NCBI GenBank assembly: GCA_007132145.1
Contig: SLPE01000148.1
Location: forward strand, 1 to 6,792
Source of the DNA: Candidatus Izemoplasma sp.
GTDB lineage: Bacteria; Bacillota_I; Bacilli_A; Izemoplasmatales; Izemoplasmataceae
Reading direction: 5' to 3'
Length of the DNA: 6,792 nt
Below are positions 1-5,692 of the stretch, piece by piece. Each line of letters starts with the position of its first letter. The first letter of the stretch is position 1. The notes under the pieces are model-generated. The model did no database searches. It was not told the origin of the DNA and saw only the letters and a program-made list of their open reading frames with translations. The position numbers and the translations under genes were made by a program.

Positions 1-1023
1 AAACGGCTGATCGCCTATAGTTCCATCAGCCAGATGGGATACATCGTCATGGGCATCGGTGTCGCACTCTATCTCGGGTACATCGGTGCGATGGGATATA
101 CGGGTGCACTCTATCACATCATCAACCACGCGCTCTTCAAATCGCTCCTGTTCATGGTCGCGGGCGTCGTCTACTTCCATACCCGCGAAGCCGACATGAC
201 CCGGCTCGGAGGGCTTTGGCGGAAACTCCCGCTGACGGCGACGGTATGCCTGATCGCGTCTTTGGGCATCAGCGGCGTTCCGTTGTTCAACGGATATGTC
301 TCGAAGACGATTCTTCATCACGGCATCGTCGAAGCCTACGAATACAAGCACTTCAGCTTCCGGTACGCCGAAATGATCTTCTTCGTCGTCAGTGCCGGGA
401 CGACGTGTTTGTACATCAAGATGTTCTACTACGTGTTCTTGCGAAAAATGCCGAAACGCTTCGAATCGATCAAACCCGAATACAACTGCCTCGACACCGC
501 ACTCGTCGCGGTCGCCGTCTTGATCGTCGCCATCGGGATGTTTCCAGGATACATTCTCGACACCTTGATCGTACCGGCATTGCGTTCGACGACCTACGAC
601 CCGGCTTTCATCGACAGTTATGTCCTGGGGATGCGTGTTTTCACGGCATCGGATGTGTGGATCATGGTTCCGATCATCGCCGGCGGTTTCTTGATTTTCC
701 TGTTGGGCAAGAAGTTCCGACTCTTCCAGTTGCGCATTCCCGCTTGGTTCCGTCTCGAGCCGATTCTCTTCTTCCCGGCGAATCTGACCTTGCGGCTCGC
801 TTGTCGCGCAGTGCACGGGAAACAATGCCCGTTGACGGAAGAAGAACGGCGGCGACTCGAACTCAAGGACCATGCGCGTACAGGATTCTTGGAACGCTTC
901 ATCATTGCGACGTCGTTTTTCAACCGGCGCTATGAAACGACCATCATCCGGAGCGACGCCTTCATTTATACGGGAGCCATCACCGTCATCCTCTTGATGA
1001 TGGTTTTACTCGGGATTCTTTGA
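1..1023 (+). CDS. Proton/cation antiporter subunit, MrpD/NuoL-M-N family (5'-truncated)
   Basis: C-terminal 340 residues of a polytopic membrane protein of the proton-conducting antiporter family (MrpD, MbhH, NuoL/M/N). It would move H+ or Na+ across the membrane as part of a larger complex. The reading frame is open from base 1, where KRLIAYSSISQMGY matches a family hallmark, so the start lies upstream; MrpD-like proteins of about 490 residues would leave roughly 150 missing. Counting from base 1, H39-x3-H43-x3-K47 matches the conserved central His/His/Lys series of NuoL-type subunits, and a GVPLFNGYVSK segment matches the later broken helix. About seven hydrophobic segments follow, with an arginine-rich, probably cytoplasmic stretch before the last helix. 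No partner subunit is visible downstream, so it ends its cluster, as MrpD-type genes do in some Mbh/Mrp arrangements. The family is secure; the exact complex (Mrp antiporter, hydrogenase-linked pump or other) is not. Confidence 0.88.
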   Translation, partial: KRLIAYSSISQMGYIVMGIGVALYLGYIGAMGYTGALYHIINHALFKSLLFMVAGVVYFHTREADMTRLGGLWRKLPLTATVCLIASLGISGVPLFNGYVSKTILHHGIVEAYEYKHFSFRYAEMIFFVVSAGTTCLYIKMFYYVFLRKMPKRFESIKPEYNCLDTALVAVAVLIVAIGMFPGYILDTLIVPALRSTTYDPAFIDSYVLGMRVFTASDVWIMVPIIAGGFLIFLLGKKFRLFQLRIPAWFRLEPILFFPANLTLRLACRAVHGKQCPLTEEERRRLELKDHARTGFLERFIIATSFFNRRYETTIIRSDAFIYTGAITVILLMMVLLGIL

Positions 1024-1042
1024 GAAATGGTGAACTATCAAA

Positions 1043-1050
1043 AAAGGAGG
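1043..1050 (+). promoter_or_regulatory. Ribosome binding site for the CDGSH gene
   Basis: AAAGGAGG lies 8 bases before the ATG at 1059. It decides the start: the in-frame TTG at 1020 overlaps the antiporter stop and has no such site, so the 13 extra residues it would add are not supported. Confidence 0.85.
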
Positions 1051-1058
1051 TATCGCGC

Positions 1059-1298
1059 ATGACCAAACCGAGCATCGCGAGAAAAGGACCGTATGCGGTC
1101 GAACTCAAGGCGGGTGAACGCTACGCCTGGTGTCGCTGCGGAGAAAGCGGAAAACAGCCTTTTTGCGACGGCAGCCATGGCGACACCGAGTTCAGACCAC
1201 TCGTGTTCATCGCCGATAGGGACAGAACCGCTTATCTTTGCGGATGTAAAGCGACCAAGACGCCGCCGAATTGCGACGGCACACATAAGGGTCTGTAG
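1059..1298 (+). CDS. Double CDGSH iron-sulfur domain protein
   Basis: A 79-residue soluble protein with two complete CDGSH motifs. The first is C25-x-C27 followed by C36-D-G-S-H40 and the second is C61-x-C63 followed by C72-D-G-T-H76. Each three-Cys/one-His set is the ligand pattern of a redox-active [2Fe-2S] cluster, so the protein probably carries two clusters. There is no membrane anchor or signal peptide, which fits the small cytoplasmic bacterial members of the family rather than the anchored mitoNEET type. The family is linked to electron transfer or Fe-S handling, but no substrate or partner can be named here. It sits 35 bases after the antiporter gene and 41 before the membrane-protein gene, all on one strand, so shared transcription is plausible. 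The family call is firm and the role is open. Confidence 0.93.
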   Translation: MTKPSIARKGPYAVELKAGERYAWCRCGESGKQPFCDGSHGDTEFRPLVFIADRDRTAYLCGCKATKTPPNCDGTHKGL

Positions 1299-1339
1299 GA
1301 AAACGATGGAATCGGGTGAACGAAGGAGATGGAGTTACC

Positions 1340-1786
1340 ATGCACAAAGTGAATGACACATCGAAGAATCTCACCGTGTTCGGGCTCGTCGTCGAAGGGT
1401 TGGCGTTGTTGGCTTTTTCTTTCGCGTCGGCGGTTTTCACGAACGCTTCGGAAGAGATGTTCGAAGTGAACGGAAACGGCGGATTCGACGAAGCGACGAT
1501 CGCTTCGTTGGTCGAGATCATGCATATCGTGGGTACCGTGTTCGTGTTTGTCGCACTCGTCATACTCATCGGCTTCGCGGTCAATCTGTCGTTGTTCACC
1601 AAACTCCTTAAAGGACGTTATGACGAGACACGGGCACGACGCGTATTGTTCTATCAGGCGCTATGGGGATGTCTGAGTCTGTTGTTCAACGTGATTTCGG
1701 GAATCCTCTACATCGTCTCCGCTATCAAGGCGTTGACGGAGAAAAAGGAAGATGTCGTTTTCGTGAAGGCAGACCAAGATGCATGA
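1340..1786 (+). CDS. Unrecognised membrane protein with three predicted helices
   Basis: A 148-residue protein that I do not recognise. Three strongly hydrophobic stretches lie at about residues 12-33, 58-84 and 104-129, separated by an acidic, Gly/Asn-containing loop (about 34-55) and a basic loop around 89-102 (KLLKGRYDETRARR). The basic loop is likely cytoplasmic by the positive-inside rule. The tail is charged and ends in acidic residues. The layout loosely resembles small DUF4064-like membrane proteins, but no diagnostic motif is visible. The ATG at 1340 is preferred over the in-frame GTG at 1316 because AAGGAG (1323-1328) and GGAG (1331-1334) lie just before it. The last 8 bases overlap the next gene, which implies translational coupling with the thioesterase-like protein. 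No function is assigned. Confidence 0.8.
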   Translation: MHKVNDTSKNLTVFGLVVEGLALLAFSFASAVFTNASEEMFEVNGNGGFDEATIASLVEIMHIVGTVFVFVALVILIGFAVNLSLFTKLLKGRYDETRARRVLFYQALWGCLSLLFNVISGILYIVSAIKALTEKKEDVVFVKADQDA

Positions 1787-2561
1787 GAGGGCCTTATCAG
1801 AGGGTCTTCATGAAATCGAGATGTTCGAGAGGACTGTCGATATCGATGCGGACAAGTGTGATGGCGGACGCTTGAGCATCTTGTCGTTGTTTCGGCACCT
1901 CAGCGAGATCATGGCTGAAAACGCCGAGAGCTACGGCGCAGGCAAGGCCTACCACGACGCGAAGAACCGTCTGTGGGTCCTTCTCGAGTACGACATCGAT
2001 ATCGAGAGGTTGCCGGCGAAGGGGGAGCGGGTGCGTCTAGGTACCTTGCCCTATGCGTTTTGGAAGGTATACGGATACCGGGTGTATCGCATCAGGAGCC
2101 TTGACGGTGAACATCTCGTTTCGGGGAAAGGCAAGTTCACGCTCATCGATACGCGCAAGCGGGCGATCGTCCGCCCCGATGCGGATATGCTCGCCTTGTT
2201 CGTCGATGCGCACCCCGAACCGCTCAAACTCGATTTTCCCGATGCACCGCGCCACGCTGGCGCCGCTCTTTTCAAAACGTGCGAGACGATTCGAAAGCGG
2301 CATCTAGACGTCAACGACCATGTGAACAACGCGGAATACGTCGGCCTCGCCGAGCAAGCGGTGAAACAACATTTCAAAACGCCGGTGAACGCCCGTAAAG
2401 TCGGCGTCTGGTACAGACGGGAGACGAAGCTGCGCGAAACCTTGACGATTCGAGGTTTCAAGGTCGAAGACGGATGTCTTGTCGAAATGCACAAAGGAGA
2501 AGCCCTTCACGCCCGCGTATGGTTCGCGGGTTTTTTCATGCCTCACAAGCATATTCCTTGA
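1779..2561 (+). CDS. Acyl-ACP thioesterase-like double-hotdog protein
   Basis: A 260-residue soluble protein resembling bacterial acyl-ACP thioesterases (FatA/FatB family, Acyl-ACP_TE), which hydrolyse acyl-ACP to release free fatty acids. Two hotdog halves are expected, at about residues 10-145 and 160-252. The second contains HLDVNDHVNNAEY (H175-Y187), matching the plant D-x-N-x-H-V-N-N catalytic segment, with D177, N179 and H181 as the likely catalytic residues. It is followed by WYRRE (211-215), where E215 matches the conserved acidic residue. The Cys that follows this Glu in plant FatB is Thr216 here. The length is normal for bacterial members. The start at 1779 overlaps the previous gene by 8 bases, with a weak AAGG 9 bases before it, so coupling is likely. 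A terminator-like hairpin lies within the last codons. Acyl chain-length preference cannot be read from the sequence. Confidence 0.85.
   Translation: MHERALSEGLHEIEMFERTVDIDADKCDGGRLSILSLFRHLSEIMAENAESYGAGKAYHDAKNRLWVLLEYDIDIERLPAKGERVRLGTLPYAFWKVYGYRVYRIRSLDGEHLVSGKGKFTLIDTRKRAIVRPDADMLALFVDAHPEPLKLDFPDAPRHAGAALFKTCETIRKRHLDVNDHVNNAEYVGLAEQAVKQHFKTPVNARKVGVWYRRETKLRETLTIRGFKVEDGCLVEMHKGEALHARVWFAGFFMPHKHIP
2511..2536 (+). terminator. Intrinsic-terminator-like hairpin inside the 3' end of the thioesterase gene
   Basis: CCCGCG (2512-2517) pairs perfectly with CGCGGG (2525-2530) around a 7-base loop, and G2511 can wobble-pair with T2531. Six T follow directly (2531-2536). This is the classical shape of a rho-independent terminator on the + strand, yet it ends 22 bases before the stop codon at 2559. 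It would separate the left gene group from the arsR-copA-copZ promoter. The structure is read directly; its activity is inferred. Confidence 0.55.
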
Positions 2562-2569
2562 AAGGAATA
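2552..2569 (+). promoter_or_regulatory. Perfect 8-bp inverted repeat overlapping the -35 box (candidate operator)
   Basis: TATTCCTT and AAGGAATA form a perfect inverted repeat with a 2-base centre (GA). It spans the thioesterase stop codon and covers the -35 hexamer of the arsR promoter. No T-run follows, so it is unlikely to be a terminator. Its position suits binding by the dimeric ArsR-type repressor encoded just downstream. It does not closely match an ArsR-family operator that I know. Confidence 0.5.
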
Positions 2570-2587
2570 CAAAGACTGTCTTATAAT
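2558..2587 (+). promoter_or_regulatory. Sigma-70-type promoter of the arsR-copA-copZ operon
   Basis: The -35 box is TTGAAA (2558-2563) and the -10 box is a perfect TATAAT (2582-2587), with an 18-base spacer. Transcription would start at about 2591-2594, leaving only about 11-14 bases before the arsR ATG, so the GGAGG ribosome site would sit almost at the transcript's 5' end. The -35 box overlaps the stop codon of the thioesterase gene. Confidence 0.75.
2572..2582 (+). promoter_or_regulatory. Short inverted repeat in the promoter spacer (possible second operator)
   Basis: AAGAC-T-GTCTT is a perfect 5-bp inverted repeat with a single central base. It lies between the -35 and -10 boxes and touches the first base of TATAAT. 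This is a typical place for a repressor site, but the repeat is short and could be chance. Confidence 0.3.
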
Positions 2588-2604
2588 CGGATTGGAGGTG
2601 CGAT

Positions 2605-2973
2605 ATGCAAACGACGGAATGGTTCCATCAGTTGTCCCACTCGATCCGATTGCGGTTGCTTTATCTATTGATGGGTGGAGAACTCTGTGTCTGCGAACTC
2701 GAGGAGATTCTCGGCATCCGACAAGCCAATGTCTCCAAACACTTGCAAAAACTCAAGACGGCCGGACTTGTCGAAGTCCACCGGGTCAGACAACGGGCGT
2801 TCTACCGGTTGAGTCCGCGTTTGAAAGAACAACGCACGCTCCTTGCATACCTTTCGGAGCGAGGACACGTCGAAGACACCTTGGTCCGCGACCGTGCCCG
2901 TTTTGAAATCCACGAAAAGACGAAGGACGCGAAAGTCTACGTCTGCAACATTCCCGAGGAGGAGAAGGCATGA
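2605..2973 (+). CDS. ArsR/SmtB-family metal-responsive repressor
   Basis: A 122-residue winged-helix protein of the ArsR/SmtB family, which represses a metal-resistance operon until metal binding releases it from DNA. ELCVCEL (residues 26-32) is the alpha-3 metal-site motif of the family, with C28 and C30 as thiolate ligands. The recognition helix is at about 39-53 (QANVSKHLQKLKTAG), followed by the wing at about 56-68. A further Cys, C114, near the C-terminus could add a ligand. The start at 2605 has GGAGG 6 bases upstream. The stop overlaps the copA start (ATGA), so the two are translationally coupled and the protein very probably controls its own operon through the inverted repeats in its promoter. 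CxC ArsR proteins classically sense As(III)/Sb(III) or soft metals. The copper operon suggests Cu(I) here, which is inference. The family is secure; the inducer is unknown. Confidence 0.93.
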   Translation: MQTTEWFHQLSHSIRLRLLYLLMGGELCVCELEEILGIRQANVSKHLQKLKTAGLVEVHRVRQRAFYRLSPRLKEQRTLLAYLSERGHVEDTLVRDRARFEIHEKTKDAKVYVCNIPEEEKA

Positions 2974-5153
2974 AGAAGAAGAGCATCCGTGTCGAAGGCA
3001 TGACGTGCGCAATGTGCGCCAAGACGATCAAGAACGCGTTCGAAGACGACCCTCATGCCGATGTATCCGTCAATGTCGCCGCGGGGCGCGTCATCGCCAC
3101 GTACGACGAGACCGAAACCGGCCTTACCGACATCGCCGAACGCATCGAGAGATCCGGATACAAAGTCATCATGGAGTCGACGTTGGACGACCCGAAACGT
3201 GAACGCAGGAAATTGCTCACGTTCATGCTCGCCTCCGTCGTTTTGTCATTTCCCCTTTTGTGGGCGATGTTCGGACATCTCGCGTGGTTTTCCTTCCTTT
3301 ACGTACCCGACTTGTTCATGGACGGCATCTTCCAGCTCGTGCTTGCGGGCATCGTCCAGTTCGTCATCGGTTCACGTTTCTACATGGGCGCGTACCGGTC
3401 TTTGAAGAGCCGTGCTCCGGGCATGGACGTCCTCGTCGTACTCGGGACGAGCAGTGCCTATTTCTACAGTGTCTACATCTTGATGACGCACACTTCGCCA
3501 CACCATCATCCCGTGCTCTATTTCGAAATCAGCGCCATCATCATCACGATGGTGATGATCGGCAACTACTTCGAACACCTCGTCAAAGAACGGACGACCG
3601 ACGCGCTGGTCGAGTTGATGCATCTCGGTGCGAAAGAAGCCCGTCTCATCGATGCCGAAGGCGAAAGGATCGTCCCGATCGAAGAGGTCGCCGTCGGCGA
3701 CCGTCTCAGCGTGCTTGCGAACGAGCAGTTTCCCGTAGACGGCGTCATCGTCGAAGGGGAGACGCACGTAGACGCTTCAGCGATGACCGGCGAAAGCATC
3801 CCGTTGCATAAAACGCGTGACGATTCGGTCATCGGTGCGACGATGAACGTCGGAGAACGTGTCGTCATCGAAGCGCGTAAGGTCGGATTGGACACATTGC
3901 TTTCGAAAATCATCGCGCACGTCGAAGAAGCTTCCGGCGACAAATTGCCGATTCAGCGTGCCGTCGACCGCATCGCTTCATATTTCGTCCCCGTCGTCTT
4001 GCTCATCGCGCTCGTGAACTTCTTGTTGCACATGTTCGTTTTGCAAGGGTTCGGATTTACAGACGCCTTCACAAGAAGCATCGCGATCCTCGTCATCAGC
4101 TGCCCTTGCGCGCTCGGACTCGCGACACCGACGAGCATCCTCGTCGGCAACGGCATCGCGGCGAAGCGACACATCCTCTACAAAGGTGGCGAGTTTTTCG
4201 AAATCGCCGACAAAATCGATTCGATGGCTTTCGACAAGACGGGGACCTTGACCCGTGGCGAACCCCGAGTCACCGATTTCATCGGCGATGATGAGGTATT
4301 GTCGATCGCGCACGGACTCGAAAGACAATCCACCCATCCCGTGTCTTCCGCTTTGACCGCCTATGCCGAAGAACAAGGCGTCGAGCCTGTCGACATCGGA
4401 CAGTTCAAAGTCCACGGAGGCAAAGGGATTGAAGGTCGGGCCTCGAAGCGACATGTCCGCATCGGAACGCCGACCTTCATGAAAGAAAACGGCATCGATA
4501 CGCAAGAGTTCGAAAAAGACTACCATCGCTTGGCATCGCGTGGAAAGACCGTCAACTACATCGCCCTCGATCGACGCGTCGCAGGTCTCTACGCCGTCCG
4601 TGACGAACTCAAACCGACGACGAAAGCCGTCATTGAAAAGCTACATGCGATGGGCATCGAAACGGCGATGGTGACCGGAGACCACCGCATCGTCGCCGAA
4701 GCCATCGCGGAAGAAGCGGGCATCAAGCGGGTCTTCGCCGCGGTCTTGCCCCATGAGAAAGCGGACATCGTCAAACGGCTCCAGGCGGACGGCAAGACGA
4801 CGGCCTATGTCGGAGACGGCATCAACGACGCCCCCGCGCTCAAACAAGCGGACGTCGGGTTCGCGATGGGAACGGGTAGCGATATCGCCATCGGCTCCGG
4901 GGATGTCACGTTGATGAGCAAGGACCTCTCCTCGGCGATTCGGGCGATCGAAGTGAGCACCGCGACCTTGCGCAACATCAAGCAGAACCTCTTCTGGGCT
5001 TTTTCATACAACCTGGTGGCGATTCCCTTGGCCGCATCGGGCCGGTTGTCGATGGTTCTTGCCGCTGTCGCCATGGCGTTTTCATCGATCATGGTCGTGT
5101 TGAACGCGCTCCGTCTGAAAACCGTGAAACTCAGCACATTCGAAGACAAGTAG
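2970..5153 (+). CDS. copA: Copper-exporting P1B-type ATPase CopA
   Basis: A 727-residue P-type ATPase that exports Cu(I) from the cytoplasm at the cost of ATP. It has one N-terminal heavy-metal domain (about 5-68, MTCAMC with C13/C16), a short linker and eight predicted membrane helices. Motifs in order are TGES (273-276, actuator), the CPC metal site (C378-P-C380), DKTGT with phosphorylated D422, H456-P457 in the nucleotide domain, TGD (569-571) and GDGINDAP (615-622). Copper-type selectivity is supported by Y680-N681 and M702-x3-S706. M152, E202 and D333 match the entry residues of Legionella CopA, and E186 matches its exit-side Glu. A cluster H174, H178-H180 lies in the predicted extracytoplasmic loop just before E186. 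The ATG overlaps the arsR stop by 4 bases, after a GGAGGAG-type ribosome site. copZ follows by 15 bases. The gene is complete and has no missing catalytic residue. Confidence 0.97.
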   Translation: MKKKSIRVEGMTCAMCAKTIKNAFEDDPHADVSVNVAAGRVIATYDETETGLTDIAERIERSGYKVIMESTLDDPKRERRKLLTFMLASVVLSFPLLWAMFGHLAWFSFLYVPDLFMDGIFQLVLAGIVQFVIGSRFYMGAYRSLKSRAPGMDVLVVLGTSSAYFYSVYILMTHTSPHHHPVLYFEISAIIITMVMIGNYFEHLVKERTTDALVELMHLGAKEARLIDAEGERIVPIEEVAVGDRLSVLANEQFPVDGVIVEGETHVDASAMTGESIPLHKTRDDSVIGATMNVGERVVIEARKVGLDTLLSKIIAHVEEASGDKLPIQRAVDRIASYFVPVVLLIALVNFLLHMFVLQGFGFTDAFTRSIAILVISCPCALGLATPTSILVGNGIAAKRHILYKGGEFFEIADKIDSMAFDKTGTLTRGEPRVTDFIGDDEVLSIAHGLERQSTHPVSSALTAYAEEQGVEPVDIGQFKVHGGKGIEGRASKRHVRIGTPTFMKENGIDTQEFEKDYHRLASRGKTVNYIALDRRVAGLYAVRDELKPTTKAVIEKLHAMGIETAMVTGDHRIVAEAIAEEAGIKRVFAAVLPHEKADIVKRLQADGKTTAYVGDGINDAPALKQADVGFAMGTGSDIAIGSGDVTLMSKDLSSAIRAIEVSTATLRNIKQNLFWAFSYNLVAIPLAASGRLSMVLAAVAMAFSSIMVVLNALRLKTVKLSTFEDK

Positions 5154-5160
5154 AAGGAGG
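5152..5160 (+). promoter_or_regulatory. Ribosome binding site for copZ
   Basis: AGAAGGAGG overlaps the copA stop codon and sits 8 bases before the ATG at 5169. It favours that ATG over the in-frame GTG at 5160, which lies within the site itself. Confidence 0.85.
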
Positions 5161-5168
5161 TGAATACG

Positions 5169-5360
5169 ATGACGTTCAAAGTCGAAGACATGTCTTGCCG
5201 ACATTGCGTCAAGACGATCGGCGACGCTTTGAAAAATGCGGGCGTCGAGAAGTTCGAAATCGACCTCGAAGGAAAGACCGTCCATGTCTTTAGCGAAGAT
5301 AAAGACTATGAGACGATCCGTTCGGTCATCGAGGACAAAGGCTATACCGTCACGGAATGA
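5169..5360 (+). CDS. copZ: Copper chaperone CopZ (HMA domain)
   Basis: A 63-residue single heavy-metal-associated domain that binds Cu(I) in the cytoplasm and hands it to CopA. The metal loop is M8-S-C10-R-H-C13, the CxHC form common in Gram-positive CopZ proteins. The expected beta-alpha-beta-beta-alpha-beta fold fits the length, and a conserved K-G-Y near residues 57-59 precedes the last strand. It differs clearly from the CopA N-terminal domain (CRHC against CAMC, with low similarity elsewhere), so it is not a recent duplication of it. It is the last gene of the operon, 15 bases after copA, with a strong ribosome site. No terminator is evident immediately after it. Confidence 0.95.
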   Translation: MTFKVEDMSCRHCVKTIGDALKNAGVEKFEIDLEGKTVHVFSEDKDYETIRSVIEDKGYTVTE

Positions 5361-5387
5361 AGGGAGGAAACAGCACCCCTTTTCACC

Positions 5388-5416
5388 TTGATTTTGAGGG
5401 GCGGCTTTGCTATAAT
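5388..5416 (+). promoter_or_regulatory. Sigma-70-type promoter of the tRNA-Tyr/tRNA-Trp unit
   Basis: TTGATT (5388-5393) and a perfect TATAAT (5411-5416) are separated by an ideal 17-base spacer. A start near 5423 would give a leader of about 23 bases before tRNA-Tyr. Confidence 0.8.
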
Positions 5417-5445
5417 AGGTTAGCGCTTGAAGGCGTGCACCTTTC

Positions 5446-5530
5446 GGAGGGGTAGCGAAGTGGTTAAACGCGGCAGACTGTAAATCTGCTCCCTCAGGGT
5501 TCGGCGGTTCAAATCCGTCCCCCTCCACCA
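5446..5530 (+). tRNA. tRNA-Tyr (anticodon GUA)
   Basis: An 85-base class II tRNA that decodes UAU and UAC. The acceptor stem GGAGGGG (5446-5452) pairs with CCCCTCC (5520-5526), followed by discriminator A and an encoded CCA. The D stem is GCG/CGC. The anticodon stem is GCAGA/TCTGC with GTA at 5480-5482. The long variable arm has a CCC-TCA-GGG hairpin (5491-5499), as expected for bacterial tRNA-Tyr. The T stem is GGCGG/CCGTC around a TTCAAAT loop. All arms fold without mismatch apart from one G-T pair in the T stem. Confidence 0.97.
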
Positions 5531-5536
5531 ACTTCA

Positions 5537-5611
5537 AGGGGTGTGGTGTTAATGGTAGCACAGCGGTCTCCAAAACCGTCGGTACGGGTTCGAATCCTGT
5601 CACCCCTGCCA
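5537..5611 (+). tRNA. tRNA-Trp (anticodon CCA)
   Basis: A 75-base class I tRNA that decodes UGG. The acceptor stem AGGGGTG (5537-5543) pairs with CACCCCT (5601-5607), followed by discriminator G and an encoded CCA. The D stem is GTGT/GCAC. The anticodon stem is GCGGT/ACCGT with CCA at 5570-5572. The T stem is ACGGG/CCTGT around TTCGAAT. It lies only 6 bases after tRNA-Tyr and is surely co-transcribed with it. The CCA anticodon, with TGA used as stop in neighbouring genes, fits the standard code. Confidence 0.97.
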
Positions 5612-5640
5612 TACTTCATGGCGAAGTGCAAGAGGCGAAG

Positions 5641-5665
5641 AGGCTTCCGTCACGGAAGCCTTTTT
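5641..5665 (+). terminator. Intrinsic terminator after the tRNA pair
   Basis: AGGCTTCCG (5641-5649) pairs perfectly with CGGAAGCCT (5653-5661) around a TCA loop. The run TTTTT (5661-5665) overlaps the last stem base. It lies 30 bases after tRNA-Trp. It would end the tRNA transcript and any readthrough from copZ. Confidence 0.88.
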
Positions 5666-5692
5666 GATAGATGCGTGCCATCATGCGCATGC

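Noticed and set aside
216..935. Plus-strand ORF of 239 codons in a second frame of the antiporter gene
   Set aside because: It is rich in Arg and His, has no hydrophobic pattern, and overlaps a well-matched membrane protein frame; it is a shadow of that gene.
1020..1058. TTG start extending the CDGSH protein by 13 residues
   Set aside because: It overlaps the antiporter stop and has no ribosome site, whereas AAAGGAGG stands 8 bases before the ATG at 1059.
2537..2561. Frameshift in the thioesterase gene near the six-T run
   Set aside because: The frame stays open to a stop at 2559 and total length fits the family; the +1 frames offer no better C-terminus, so no sequencing error or frameshift is needed.
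3260..3811. Plus-strand ORF of 183 codons in a second frame of copA
   Set aside because: Arg-rich shadow frame across conserved CopA membrane and actuator regions.
3978..4526. Minus-strand ORF of 182 codons inside copA
   Set aside because: It lies wholly within the conserved CPC-to-nucleotide-domain part of copA and has no family resemblance.
5357..5454. Small ORF beginning at the copZ stop (ATGA overlap), about 31 codons
   Set aside because: It runs through a consensus promoter and into tRNA-Tyr, and its predicted peptide shows no recognisable feature.
5082..5612. Long minus-strand ORF (176 codons) across copA end, copZ and both tRNAs
   Set aside because: It is antisense to two clear tRNAs and to copZ. 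Its first part is the familiar false protein produced by reading tRNA genes backwards.
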